A DNA stretch of 64,000 nt from Sphingobacteriales bacterium (GCA_016719635.1 JADJYT010000001.1:558001-622000); one strand, 5' to 3'; positions 1 through 8,543 are shown, numbered from the stretch's first letter. The notes: generated by a model not told the origin, from the letters alone. Translations and numbers: made by a program.

Positions 1-200
1 GTGAAGCAGAACTGAGTAAGCTCAATAAGATGGCAAAAGACAATATCCGCAAGAAGGCACTCAGTATGGAATTGATACGGCAGGCGGAAGAACAAAAGAA
101 TGACCTGTTTGATCTATTATTTTATATGGCAAAAGGCAATGGATACAGCATTGTAGTGGAAGGCAGTTCTCTTACTCCAAAAAATTACATTAACCAATAG
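1..200 (+). CDS. C-terminal part of an unidentified protein, possibly DUF4230 family
   Basis: The frame that starts at base 3 is open for 65 codons to a TAG at 198-200, so this is the 3' end of a gene that begins before the window. The visible part is a charged, probably helical stretch (many K, E and A) followed by a short segment with GNGYSIVVEG near the end. That pattern resembles the C-terminus of DUF4230 proteins, but the match is from memory and weak. The next gene begins 2 bases after the stop, so the two are probably co-transcribed. Function cannot be assigned. Confidence 0.5.
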   Translation, partial: EAELSKLNKMAKDNIRKKALSMELIRQAEEQKNDLFDLLFYMAKGNGYSIVVEGSSLTPKNYINQ

Positions 201-202
201 CC

Positions 203-694
203 ATGGAGAGCAGTATTATCATAACAATCGGCATTATCCTTCTGGTAGTAGGACTGGTCAGTTGCGTTATGCCGCCGCTGCCCGGCCCACCTATTGCCTA
301 TATGGCGTTACTACTCGGCTATTTTGGCTTAAACAAAAAAGAGGAATTACCGCTCTGGTTGCTGATTACCTATTTAGGTTTCATCCTGATTGAAATCCTT
401 ATCGACTATCTGATACCTGTTTGGGGTACCAAGAGATTCGGGGGAACAAAAGCCGGTGTACGGGGTTGTTTTATAGGAATAGTGGCAGGTATCATCTTTT
501 CTCCTTTTGGCGGTGTTTCTATTATTATCTGCCCGTTTTTAGGTGCAATGCTGGGAGAACTTTTTACGGGTCAGGAATTTTCAGTTGCTGTTAGATCGGG
601 AATGGGTTCTTTTGTCGGATTTCTGCTGACCAGCGGTATAAAAATCATCCTCGTCCTGATGATATGTTATCACTTTTTCACAGCTGTTTTTTGA
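203..694 (+). CDS. DUF456 family membrane protein
   Basis: This is a 163-residue, almost entirely hydrophobic protein with about four membrane segments. The first segment is followed by a proline-rich loop with PPLPGPP, which is the hallmark of the DUF456 family, and a later glycine-rich stretch (GTKRFGGTKAGVRG) leads into the next helices. The function of DUF456 proteins is not known. The ATG lies 2 bases after the preceding stop, and the next gene follows after 32 bases, so it sits inside a short run of plus-strand membrane protein genes. The family call is fairly secure and the role is open. Confidence 0.8.
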   Translation: MESSIIITIGIILLVVGLVSCVMPPLPGPPIAYMALLLGYFGLNKKEELPLWLLITYLGFILIEILIDYLIPVWGTKRFGGTKAGVRGCFIGIVAGIIFSPFGGVSIIICPFLGAMLGELFTGQEFSVAVRSGMGSFVGFLLTSGIKIILVLMICYHFFTAVF

Positions 695-726
695 GCAAAC
701 TGAAGAGCAGCACAATCAGTTAATTC

Positions 727-1275
727 ATGTTTAGGGATTTGTATTTAATTCGATTATTCCGGCAGAACAAATTTCTGTTTACCGGTGTCATGCTGTTTAT
801 TCTTATTCAGCAGTATCTTTACATGAAAGACAACAGTTCATTTCCGTGGTTTGTATGGAGCATGTATTCCCATAAGGAACAGCTCCCTGCTGCGGTCAGC
901 CAGAACGAATTTTACATCAACGGTAAGCGGCTGGATATAACCCGAATCCCTATCTGGCAGGAGGCAACCATCACACATACCTTTCAAAAATATAATGAAT
1001 TGCAACAAACCGGGTTTAAGGATCCGTTGGATGCTGTGGTAAAAAAAAGAACCGGCTCTTTTCCTCCTTTCGTCTATTCATATGCTGCAGAAAAAATAAT
1101 CAATGGCAGCGATGAAGTTAAGCGATATCCAGTTTGGTTAAAAAACTATATTTCACACCAAATCACACGTAACCCGATTCAACAGCTGAAAGTTAAGGAA
1201 ATGCATTATCAATATTCAAACGGAAAATTTATACAGACAGATACGGGAAAAACGCTTTTAATTCTAAAGAACTGA
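727..1275 (+). CDS. Hypothetical protein with one N-terminal membrane anchor
   Basis: I do not recognise this 182-residue protein. It has one hydrophobic segment at about residues 17-31 (FLFTGVMLFILIQQYLY) followed by a soluble, basic, tyrosine-rich region, so it is probably anchored in the inner membrane with its bulk outside the cytoplasm. Its stop codon shares one base with the start of the next gene (TGATG), which points to translational coupling and to a joint role with that multi-pass protein. No catalytic motif is visible. Confidence 0.7.
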   Translation: MFRDLYLIRLFRQNKFLFTGVMLFILIQQYLYMKDNSSFPWFVWSMYSHKEQLPAAVSQNEFYINGKRLDITRIPIWQEATITHTFQKYNELQQTGFKDPLDAVVKKRTGSFPPFVYSYAAEKIINGSDEVKRYPVWLKNYISHQITRNPIQQLKVKEMHYQYSNGKFIQTDTGKTLLILKN

Positions 1276-2093
1276 TGCATACCGCCATTCATACAAAAGT
1301 TGAAAAATACGCCAAAAGGGTGTTCATCTGGTTTTTCTTACTCCTGTTGTTCAGGATTTACAGCCATGCCTTGCTGATATACACGTTTGACCAGCCTGTT
1401 AAAGGTCCCGGTACTGATTACACGTTCTGGCTGAGCCACTTACTTTGCTTTCCTGAATTTATCATACACAACCGGTGGGCCTGTTGTATCATTGATGCCG
1501 GAGTGATAATGTTAAGTTTAGCCGCAGTTCTGTCAGATAAAAACAGAAACGGTATTACCATCTTATTAATCCTGTTCTTCTTCGTTCAGCGCATCACCCT
1601 GGAATCCTACTCGGTATCACACACCAAAAGTATCAGTTGTCTATTTGCAGCATTACTGCCATTCTGTTTCAAAAAAAGTGAAACCACAGAATTGCTGATT
1701 GAATTCGGCCGGTTTTTCCTCATCTATATCCTTGTAATTTCTGCCTATCATAAATTCCAACACGGAGCACTTTTGGGTACGGATACGTTTTCTGCCATTT
1801 TGGTCAACCAACACACGGACCTTGCCGTTTTACATCCCGGCCACATCAGCTATAAGGTCGCAAAGCTGCTTATACAATATCCTTTTGCGGCAAATCTTGC
1901 CTTTAAGCTTTTATTTATAACACAGTCATTTTTTATCATAGGTATCTTTACCAAGCGGGCAGACAGGATCTTATTTGTACTGTTGATGGGGTTTGCAATC
2001 AGCACCTATTTGGTAATGCGGATTTACAATTTCGATATTACATTGTTGGGTTTATCGTTGCTGTACTTTCCCATCAGTAAAAAAAGGGGTTAA
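1275..2093 (+). CDS. Multi-pass membrane protein, HTTM/DoxX-like
   Basis: This 272-residue protein has about seven hydrophobic segments. The segment with FLIYILVISAYHKFQHGALLG, followed by a short soluble loop, resembles the part of HTTM and DoxX-like proteins in which an aromatic-rich helix precedes a lysine and a glycine. That comparison is by eye and tentative. The ATG overlaps the stop of the upstream gene by one base, so the pair is very likely translated together. No enzyme motif is obvious. It could equally be an uncharacterised transporter-like protein. Confidence 0.6.
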   Translation: MHTAIHTKVEKYAKRVFIWFFLLLLFRIYSHALLIYTFDQPVKGPGTDYTFWLSHLLCFPEFIIHNRWACCIIDAGVIMLSLAAVLSDKNRNGITILLILFFFVQRITLESYSVSHTKSISCLFAALLPFCFKKSETTELLIEFGRFFLIYILVISAYHKFQHGALLGTDTFSAILVNQHTDLAVLHPGHISYKVAKLLIQYPFAANLAFKLLFITQSFFIIGIFTKRADRILFVLLMGFAISTYLVMRIYNFDITLLGLSLLYFPISKKRG

Positions 2094-2151
2094 AAATTGT
2101 AAAAAATGAAACTAGAAAACAATAATACCCTATCTTTAAAAAAATATTCGA

Positions 2152-3057
2152 ATGAAACCAGTTTTCCTTTTTCTTTTATCAGTCGCGTTTTTTTTCGCTC
2201 ATGCACAAACATCCAATACTATAAAGACTACCGCTAAGCCAACCGCTACAACTGCCGCTAAAACATCTGCCACTCCCCCTTCCACGAATACGACCAAATC
2301 AACTGTTGCCCCAAAAACAAATACCCCTAAACAACCTGCCGGTCTGCAGGAGTATGTAACAAAAAACAAGGGAGGATCCGCAAGCACTCCCAATCCCAAT
2401 GCCAAACCATTTCCTTTTACAGGCAGTTTTACCATGAACTTTGAAATCAAAGAAACCAATGCAAAACCAAATTCAGGCAAAATAAAATATGCATTTGACG
2501 GCTATCTTGTATCTCTCATCCCTACCTTTTCCAATACGGTAAAGACTATTGCCGGCATGAACACCATCATCAACTCTAAAGACGATGAAATGATGAACCT
2601 GACCGTTGATATGAAAGGGAAGAAATCAGGACTGCTGCTGAAATTACCCAAACAGGTTATCAGCAAAGACACAACTATCCGGACTCCAAAAGCAATCGTC
2701 ATTAAAAAGACCAATGAATCAAAAGTAATTGAAGGGTACAAATGTGAAAAATATGTCATCGACTATACAGACACCTCCAAAATTGTGAGCTGGGTTACAA
2801 ACGATATCGCATTAAACTCTTCTGACTTGCTGAAATTAATAAACATGGGATTCAGGGGCAAATCACCTTTCTCCAAAACCAACCTTTCAGACATTAAAGG
2901 CACAGCACTGGAAACCATTATAACCAAAAAGGATGGCAGCAGTACAAAAATAACAATAACTGAAATCAGCAAGAAGAAGCCGGATGCCGTTGTTTTTTCT
3001 TATGATGGTTACAATGTCGCAGATGCCCGCTCCATCCCAATGTTTGGCGGAAACTAA
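2152..3057 (+). CDS. Secreted DUF4412 domain protein
   Basis: This 301-residue protein starts with a Sec signal peptide (FLFLLSVAFFFAHAQ, cleavage expected after HAQ near residue 19). Residues 20-80 are a low-complexity T/A/K/P-rich linker. The rest fits the DUF4412 family of Bacteroidota, with GKIKYAFDGYLVSLIP, a GKKSGLLLKLPKQ stretch, and VIEGYKCEKYVIDYTDT, the usual family core in which a protein-bound ligand is inferred but unproven. It is probably exported to the periplasm or outer membrane. A strong terminator follows 22 bases after the stop, so it forms its own transcript end. Confidence 0.78.
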   Translation: MKPVFLFLLSVAFFFAHAQTSNTIKTTAKPTATTAAKTSATPPSTNTTKSTVAPKTNTPKQPAGLQEYVTKNKGGSASTPNPNAKPFPFTGSFTMNFEIKETNAKPNSGKIKYAFDGYLVSLIPTFSNTVKTIAGMNTIINSKDDEMMNLTVDMKGKKSGLLLKLPKQVISKDTTIRTPKAIVIKKTNESKVIEGYKCEKYVIDYTDTSKIVSWVTNDIALNSSDLLKLINMGFRGKSPFSKTNLSDIKGTALETIITKKDGSSTKITITEISKKKPDAVVFSYDGYNVADARSIPMFGGN

Positions 3058-3079
3058 CAACTTCTTTATATCAAAATCC

Positions 3080-3110
3080 ATCCCCTTCCATCGTTGAAGG
3101 GGATTTTTAT
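3080..3110 (+). terminator. Intrinsic terminator after the DUF4412 gene
   Basis: A perfect 9-bp stem (ATCCCCTTC at 3080-3088, GAAGGGGAT at 3096-3104) with a 7-base loop is followed by a short T-run. It lies just downstream of the DUF4412 stop. Confidence 0.8.
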
Positions 3111-3156
3111 AGGTTCTTTAACAAAGTGCTGTTACCGGGGAATTTCCTTAATTCTT

Positions 3157-3164
3157 TATTTTTG
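3157..3164 (+). promoter_or_regulatory. Bacteroidota -7 element TATTTTTG
   Basis: TATTTTTG fits the Bacteroidota -7 consensus TAnnTTTG. If its first T is at -12, transcription would start near 3169, giving a leader of about 15 bases before the ATG at 3184. I see no convincing -33 TTTG. Confidence 0.5.
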
Positions 3165-3183
3165 CTAAAATCTATAAACGGAA

Positions 3184-3699
3184 ATGCCTACCATCGATTT
3201 TGACAGCTTCAAAGAAAACTTCAGTTTACACAATCATCGTCCAAGAGTATTTTCTTGGCCATTTTTCGGTACTCTCCTGTTTGCCGCCGGATTATTTATT
3301 CTCTACAAGCTGAATCAATACATAGACCCATGGCAAAACTGGAGAAAGGCATTAGGTAACGCCACTAATTTCTGCGAAATGAACCGGTTCGACCAGTTGA
3401 TTGTGCAACCTTCCAATACATGGTCAAATTTAGGATTCATTATCGTCGGATTGATTTTCATCAGCATTGCTAAAAATGACCATATATACGAAGAACGAAG
3501 CAATGTCAATAATTTACTGGCTAAATTTCCCGGTTTCTCTTTTATAATAGGTTTTTCCACACTTTACATGGGAATCGGAAGTTTTATGTACCATGCAACA
3601 CTCACCTACTTTTTTCAGAAACTGGATCAGACCGGCATGTATTTTTTTACTAATCTCTTTTTATCTCCTATTTGTTATTTAAAATTTTTCCAAAAATAA
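3184..3699 (+). CDS. Ceramidase-family (CREST) membrane protein, 5' reading frame
   Basis: This frame encodes 171 residues: a short cytoplasmic N-terminus, an anchor near residue 25, then FCEMNRFDQLIVQPSNTWSN and YMGIGSFMYHATLTYF followed by QKLDQTG. These are the N-terminal motifs of alkaline ceramidases and related CREST-superfamily metal-dependent lipid hydrolases: the QP-NTWSN loop, one metal histidine (MYHAT) and the aspartate after it. The frame ends at a TAA at 3697-3699, well short of the usual seven-helix fold, and lacks the other two histidines. Those appear in the overlapping -1 frame directly downstream. The gene is therefore read as split, either by programmed -1 frameshifting at 3678-3684, by mutation, or by a sequence error. 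Confidence 0.75.
   Translation: MPTIDFDSFKENFSLHNHRPRVFSWPFFGTLLFAAGLFILYKLNQYIDPWQNWRKALGNATNFCEMNRFDQLIVQPSNTWSNLGFIIVGLIFISIAKNDHIYEERSNVNNLLAKFPGFSFIIGFSTLYMGIGSFMYHATLTYFFQKLDQTGMYFFTNLFLSPICYLKFFQK
3678..3684 (+). promoter_or_regulatory. Candidate -1 ribosomal slippery heptamer T TTA AAA
   Basis: In the 5' ceramidase frame the codons run TAT TTA AAA TTT, so the bases TTTAAAA at 3678-3684 form the canonical X XXY YYZ slippery pattern in the correct phase. A -1 slip would re-read TTT AAA and continue at 3684 in exactly the frame of the downstream ceramidase half. I see no clear downstream stem-loop or upstream Shine-Dalgarno stimulator. Confidence 0.45.
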
Positions 3700-4109
3700 A
3701 ATATCAGGGCAAAGAATATATTTCAAATCGTTTCTTTATAGCTAGTGCTGTCGTCGTGCAATTATTCTTCTTCTTTTTTCTTTGGAAGCTACCTGTTAAT
3801 ATCTTATTTCCTTCTTTAACCCTCGTGTTTATCCTGACAAATTTATTTTTACTGGTAAAAATGAAAGGTAATGTCTCTTATACCAAGTTAATAGTAGCCT
3901 CATTAATCACTTTTTTAATTGCCACTACAGTCTGGCTGCTGGATATTACTGACAAATTATGTTCGCCCACCAGCATTTTTCAAGGACATTCCTTATGGCA
4001 TCTTTTAACTGCCGTCAGCATATTCTTAGCCTATCTATTTTACAGAAGCGAAGAATTTTTAACAACAGAGGAACGAGAAATTATGCAGCCTCTTGAAAAA
4101 TTGGCATAA
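3684..4109 (+). CDS. Ceramidase-family membrane protein, 3' reading frame
   Basis: The -1 frame continues the ceramidase fold. It holds about four further hydrophobic segments and ends with VWLLDITDKLCSP and GHSLWHLLTA, the aspartate and the two histidines that complete the metal site of the CREST superfamily. No ATG lies at its beginning; the frame is open from before 3672 (a TTG there is the only nearby alternative start). Joined to the upstream frame by a -1 slip at 3678-3684 it would give a protein of about 308 residues. On its own it would be inactive because it lacks the MYHAT histidine. If functional, the product would hydrolyse an amide-linked lipid in the membrane. That is an inference from the family. 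Confidence 0.7.
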   Translation: MFPKIKYQGKEYISNRFFIASAVVVQLFFFFFLWKLPVNILFPSLTLVFILTNLFLLVKMKGNVSYTKLIVASLITFLIATTVWLLDITDKLCSPTSIFQGHSLWHLLTAVSIFLAYLFYRSEEFLTTEEREIMQPLEKLA

Positions 4110-4117
4110 TTTTTAGG

Positions 4118-4125
4118 TATATTTG
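4118..4125 (+). promoter_or_regulatory. Bacteroidota -7 element TATATTTG
   Basis: TATATTTG matches TAnnTTTG exactly. With its first T at -12 the transcript would begin near 4130, downstream of the ATG at 4129. This favours the ATG at 4147 as the start of the esterase gene. Confidence 0.5.
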
Positions 4126-4146
4126 CTTATGCCTTTTATCATTCAT

Positions 4147-5301
4147 ATGAAACAATTCAGGTTTTTTTCTTTTATCATAATATCCGTTTTATTGAACGGT
4201 TGTACCGCTTTATTTCAGGCACAGACGAGTATCCAGAAAGCAACGGGGCAATTACCGCCCAGAGCCTACGTAATAGATTACCCACCCAATGGCGACAGGA
4301 TAAAACCGACACTGATTCCCGGCGGCGGTATGCTGACTACCAACCCTAATCCGTGGGGTGTCCGATACAAAGACTACGTCTTTACTGATTTCGATATTCT
4401 AACGGAAACCTATAAAAAAGGGGCACCTACGCACAGCGGAAGCTCCGGCAATCTTATTATGGACATCTTCACTCCAAGAAGTGACGCTGAAAAAAAACGT
4501 CCCTGCATCGTGTATGTATTTGGCGGAGGTTTCTATATGAAAGTGGACGACTGTACAACAGAAATCTGCAAAGGAATGGTACAGAAAGGCTATGTGGTGG
4601 CTTCCATTGATTACAGAATCGGGTTTGCCAATGCGATGCTTTCTCCGCAATGTGAAGGGGATTTCAACACCGGTTTTTATCCGGCTGTAATTCGTGCTGT
4701 TCAGGATGCCCGCTCCGCAGTTCGTTTCCTGAAAGCCAATGCCGGTCGCCTGGGTATTGACCCGGACAAAATTTTCATCGGCGGACAAAGTGCCGGTGCG
4801 ATCACATCATTGGGTATGGCCCTGTATGAAGATGCGGACGTTCCGGAAGAGGTGCTTAAACAAGTTGGAGGCACCTTAGATCCGATGAAAGACAATATGG
4901 AATACAGCAGCAAAGTGGCGGGGGTTTACTCGCTCGCCGGTGCCATCTTTTCTGAAAAAATCATCGTAAAAAAAACAAACACTCCATTTTTATTAATTTC
5001 CGGCAGCTGTGACGAATTAATCGATCCGGTAAAAGCACCAGCCTATAAATGCAAAGACAGGAAAACATTTCCGGAAATTGCCGGCAGCGGGTTGGTGTAT
5101 GAAATCATGAAAAACAACAACATCATGAAATTTGACTATATCTGCGGTGGCGGACATGGCATGGGAAGTGTTGGATTTAATAAACTGCTTAACCTCGTCA
5201 GCGGCTTTACGTATAGTGTGCTGCAAGGCAAACCTGTTACAGGTAAAGAGATAATCATGGCAGATGCACCGGTGTGTAACCGGCCTGAAACGTGCAAATA
5301 A
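4147..5301 (+). CDS. Lipoprotein alpha/beta-hydrolase, carboxylesterase type
   Basis: From the ATG at 4147 the protein has 384 residues and begins with a classic lipoprotein signal (FFSFIIISVLLNGC, lipobox LNGC), which is why I prefer this start over the TTG at 4123 or the ATG at 4129. The hydrolase features are in order: an oxyanion-hole motif YVFGGGFY (FGGG in place of HGGG), the nucleophile elbow GGQSAGA, and a late histidine in CGGGHGMGS. It resembles type B carboxylesterases. It is probably anchored at the outer membrane or periplasmic face and cleaves an ester of unknown identity. Its stop lies one base from the convergent ABC-F gene. Confidence 0.82.
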   Translation: MKQFRFFSFIIISVLLNGCTALFQAQTSIQKATGQLPPRAYVIDYPPNGDRIKPTLIPGGGMLTTNPNPWGVRYKDYVFTDFDILTETYKKGAPTHSGSSGNLIMDIFTPRSDAEKKRPCIVYVFGGGFYMKVDDCTTEICKGMVQKGYVVASIDYRIGFANAMLSPQCEGDFNTGFYPAVIRAVQDARSAVRFLKANAGRLGIDPDKIFIGGQSAGAITSLGMALYEDADVPEEVLKQVGGTLDPMKDNMEYSSKVAGVYSLAGAIFSEKIIVKKTNTPFLLISGSCDELIDPVKAPAYKCKDRKTFPEIAGSGLVYEIMKNNNIMKFDYICGGGHGMGSVGFNKLLNLVSGFTYSVLQGKPVTGKEIIMADAPVCNRPETCK

Positions 5302-5302
5302 T

Positions 5303-7153
5303 TCAGGCAAATTCGCTCAGCTCCAGCCAGCGCAATTCCTTTTCATCCAATTGTGAAATGATTGTCTGTATTTTGCCGGAAAGCTCCTTTATTTCCTGGT
5401 GATCCGAAATGCCGGAAGATAACTTTTCCGTTAGGACGTCTTTCTCCTTCGTCAATTTTTCCAGTTCATTTTCAAGTTGCTTAAACTCTTCCTGCTCTTT
5501 AAACGACAGCCTTCTTTTTACAGGGCTGGAAGTTGTCTTTTCGGATTCAGCCGCATTCCTGTCTGCCATTTTCTGCTGGCGTACTTCTTCCTTCAGCTGC
5601 AAACGATATTCATTATAGTTTCCAAGAAAATCCCTTACCTTCCCATCTCCTTCAAAAACGAGCAAATGGTCTGTCAGCTTATCTAAAAAATATCGGTCGT
5701 GACTTACTATTACGAGACAGCCTTTGAAATCCATCAGGAAATCTTCCAGTACCTGGAGTGTCAGAATATCCAAATCATTGGTCGGTTCATCCAGAATCAG
5801 AAAATTCGGATTCTTCATCAGGATGGTCAGCAGATACAGGCGTCTTCGCTCACCACCGCTCAGGGTAGATACAAAGTTATATTGCTGCTCTAACGGAAAC
5901 AGGAAACGCTCCAGCAGCTGGGCCGCGGATATGGTACCCTTTCCTACCGGCAAAAATTCCGCAATATCTTTAATGACCTCAATGACACGCTTGTCCGTTT
6001 TCAACTGCAGCCCCTTCTGGTTGTAGTACCCGAATACAACGGTTTCTCCTAATACGATATTTCCTGTATCCTGCTTTTCATCACCCACCAGGATATTTAG
6101 TAAGGTTGATTTTCCGCAGCCGTTTCTGCCTACAATACCTACCCGTTCGCCTCGCTGGAATTTATGAGAGAATTTATCCAGCACCACCTTATCCTTATAG
6201 GTTTTTTGAATATTATGCAGTTCCAGAATCTTGCCGCCGAGGCGCTGCATTTTAACTTCTATTTCAATTGCCTTATCCTGAGTCTTTGCAGTGGCCGCCG
6301 CTTTTACATTTTCAAAATTATCCACTCTCGATTGAGCTTTGGTTGTGCGCGCTTTTGGCTGGCGGCGCATCCACTCCAGCTCTTTGCGAAACGTGTTCTG
6401 CGCTTTCTCTACATTTACCCGCTGGTTCTCCTCCCGCAGTTCTTTATTTTCGAGGTATTTGGAATAATTGCCTTTGTGCTTGTACAAAATCCCGTTCTCC
6501 AGTTCCAGGATTTCATTACAGATATTTTCCAGAAAATAGCGGTCGTGGGTAATCATCATCAGCGTAATGTTGTTTTTAGATAAATACTCTTCCAGCCACT
6601 CGATCATATCCATATCGAGGTGATTCGTAGGCTCATCCAAAATAAATAAATCCGGCTGCTGCAGTAACAAAACAGCCAAAGCCAGCCGTTTCTTCTGACC
6701 ACCGGACATCGAACCCACTTTCTGGTCAAAATCTAAAATCAGGAATTTAGACAATATCAGTTTAACCTGCTGCTCATAATCCCAGGCTTCCAGTTCATCC
6801 ATCTTGTTCATTGCTGACTGTAAATCACCATACCCGTCCAGTGCCTGTTCATACAGCAAACTGGCCTTTAATATAGGATTCTCATCGTGCATGATGGTCT
6901 GATAAACAGTCTTACTGTCATCAAAAGCTGGTTCCTGTGAAAGAAATCCCACTTTGATATCCTTATGGAACTTAAAATCCCCGCTTTCAGGAGGCTCTGA
7001 TCCCTGTAAAATCCGGATGAGTGAAGATTTTCCGGTTCCGTTTTTGGCAATCAGCGCTACTTTCTGCCCTTTATCAATAAAAAATGTGATGTTTTCAAAT
7101 AAGAGTTTATCTCCATAGAATTTGGATAGATTATTGACAGAAAGGTAATTCAT
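5303..7153 (-). CDS. ABC-F family ATPase, Uup-like
   Basis: This 616-residue protein has two ABC cassettes and no membrane segment. The first has AKNGTGKSSL, SGGQKKRL and LFILDEPTNHLDM. The second has GRNGCGKSTL, LSGGERRRL and LILDEPTNDLD. Between them lies the charged ABC-F linker (KELEWMRRQPKARTTKAQ). The C-terminus, from about residue 535, is a lysine- and glutamate-rich coiled coil, as in Uup. ABC-F proteins act on ribosomes or on DNA repair intermediates in the cytoplasm. Uup-type members have been linked to translation and to tolerance of DNA damage. It is convergent with the esterase gene, with one base between the stops. Confidence 0.92.
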   Translation of the reverse strand: MNYLSVNNLSKFYGDKLLFENITFFIDKGQKVALIAKNGTGKSSLIRILQGSEPPESGDFKFHKDIKVGFLSQEPAFDDSKTVYQTIMHDENPILKASLLYEQALDGYGDLQSAMNKMDELEAWDYEQQVKLILSKFLILDFDQKVGSMSGGQKKRLALAVLLLQQPDLFILDEPTNHLDMDMIEWLEEYLSKNNITLMMITHDRYFLENICNEILELENGILYKHKGNYSKYLENKELREENQRVNVEKAQNTFRKELEWMRRQPKARTTKAQSRVDNFENVKAAATAKTQDKAIEIEVKMQRLGGKILELHNIQKTYKDKVVLDKFSHKFQRGERVGIVGRNGCGKSTLLNILVGDEKQDTGNIVLGETVVFGYYNQKGLQLKTDKRVIEVIKDIAEFLPVGKGTISAAQLLERFLFPLEQQYNFVSTLSGGERRRLYLLTILMKNPNFLILDEPTNDLDILTLQVLEDFLMDFKGCLVIVSHDRYFLDKLTDHLLVFEGDGKVRDFLGNYNEYRLQLKEEVRQQKMADRNAAESEKTTSSPVKRRLSFKEQEEFKQLENELEKLTKEKDVLTEKLSSGISDHQEIKELSGKIQTIISQLDEKELRWLELSEFA

Positions 7154-7343
7154 GCTGCAAAAATACGCTTACTATTGAAAATAGTCTCATTATCTTATCG
7201 TTGCTGCCTTTTCATTCCGTAATACGTTTAAAACAGACCGACTCATTCAGACAACACCCTTAATAAACAAAAAATAAGGTGATAACAATAATTTTATCCT
7301 AAATTTAATCGGTGAGTAGACTAAAAAAATCCTCTTTACAGGG

Positions 7344-8543
7344 TTGGTCCTATTATGCAATGCTATAATGATAGCTCAGGACAAGCACTACTCTATTGCT
7401 TCTGTCAAACAAAAGACGGTATTTCCGTTTTACGTTTTCAACGATATCTTACTGGTAGATGTCATGGTCAACCAGTCAAAAACACTGAAGTTCATATTTG
7501 ATTCAGGTTGCAAAAGCACCATTATCATCCATCCAAAATACCTCGACTCTTTTGACATATCCTACCACCAGAAAGTTTATTTTTCCGGATTAGGCTTTAA
7601 AGATTCCATTGAAACCATGAAAATTGACAACGGAACCCTTGAAATCGGTGAATTGAAAGGCGTACATATTCCCGTTTTTATCTTAAGTAAAGACACCTTA
7701 ACGCTCGCACATTATTTAGGAACAGAAGTAGACGGCATTTTTGGTGCTGAATTGTTTGAAAAATATTACATCCATATAAACTATAAAAAACATATCGTCG
7801 AACTGTACGAAAAAAGACCCTCTAAAAAAATAACAGCCACCTATAAAAAACTACCGGTAGAAATCCGAAAAAGCAAAGGATATATCTCCTGTATGGTTAT
7901 GAACCAACAGAATGAATTATTCCTTTCCGAACTGTTACTGGATACAGGCTCCAACATACCGGTCATTATTAAAAATAAAGACCCGGAAGATTTACATATC
8001 TCAAAATACATCCAGGCTGAAATCGGCCAGGGATTATCCGGTGCCATGTACTCTAAGGTGGGAAGACTTAAGAAACTATTCATTGACACCCTGAAACTGG
8101 ACAGTGTCATTGTCGCCTTTAATGAAACCCCTATCACCTTTAAGGAAATGAATGAAAACACCCTCGATGGCAATATAGGCAACGATATCTTAAACCGGCT
8201 GGACATCTATTTTGCTTACCCTGAAAAAGCCATTTATTTCAAGCCATTGGGGAAAATCTATTCGCCTTTTTATTTTAATGTCTCCAATATCATACTACTG
8301 GAAAACAGGACTAAAAACGGCGGTTTTATTGTAAAGAGTATCGCCAGCGATTCACCGCCCTTAGAAGCCGGGCTGAAACAGGGGGATGAAATCATAAAAA
8401 TTGACAAGAAGCGCTGTTCCTCCATGCGGCTGGAAGACGCGCTTATTTTATTGAACAAACGTATCGGCAAAAAAGTCAGCATTGAATTTGTCCGTGATAA
8501 GCAAACGATTAAAATAACATATAAGCTTGTCAGTATAATTTAG
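7344..8543 (+). CDS. Exported aspartyl protease with C-terminal PDZ domain; start disturbed
   Basis: The protein has two retropepsin-like lobes, each with a catalytic aspartate: FIFDSGCKSTI (DSG) early and LLLDTGSNIPVI (DTG) near residue 200. A PDZ domain of about 70 residues ends it (GLKQGDEIIKIDKK). This is the common periplasmic aspartyl-protease/PDZ family of Bacteroidota. The given start is a TTG. The frame is open upstream to 7320 and encodes KKILFTGLVLLCNAIMIAQ, a complete signal peptide, but no ATG is in frame. One extra A in the seven-A run at 7323-7329 would join it to the GTG at 7312 (reading MSRLKKILF). A homopolymer indel, real or artefactual, is therefore likely at the start. 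Confidence 0.8.
   Translation: MVLLCNAIMIAQDKHYSIASVKQKTVFPFYVFNDILLVDVMVNQSKTLKFIFDSGCKSTIIIHPKYLDSFDISYHQKVYFSGLGFKDSIETMKIDNGTLEIGELKGVHIPVFILSKDTLTLAHYLGTEVDGIFGAELFEKYYIHINYKKHIVELYEKRPSKKITATYKKLPVEIRKSKGYISCMVMNQQNELFLSELLLDTGSNIPVIIKNKDPEDLHISKYIQAEIGQGLSGAMYSKVGRLKKLFIDTLKLDSVIVAFNETPITFKEMNENTLDGNIGNDILNRLDIYFAYPEKAIYFKPLGKIYSPFYFNVSNIILLENRTKNGGFIVKSIASDSPPLEAGLKQGDEIIKIDKKRCSSMRLEDALILLNKRIGKKVSIEFVRDKQTIKITYKLVSII

Noticed and set aside
6164..6583. 139-residue plus-strand open frame inside the ABC-F gene
   Set aside because: It is the antisense shadow of the ABC-F coding sequence with no motif of its own.
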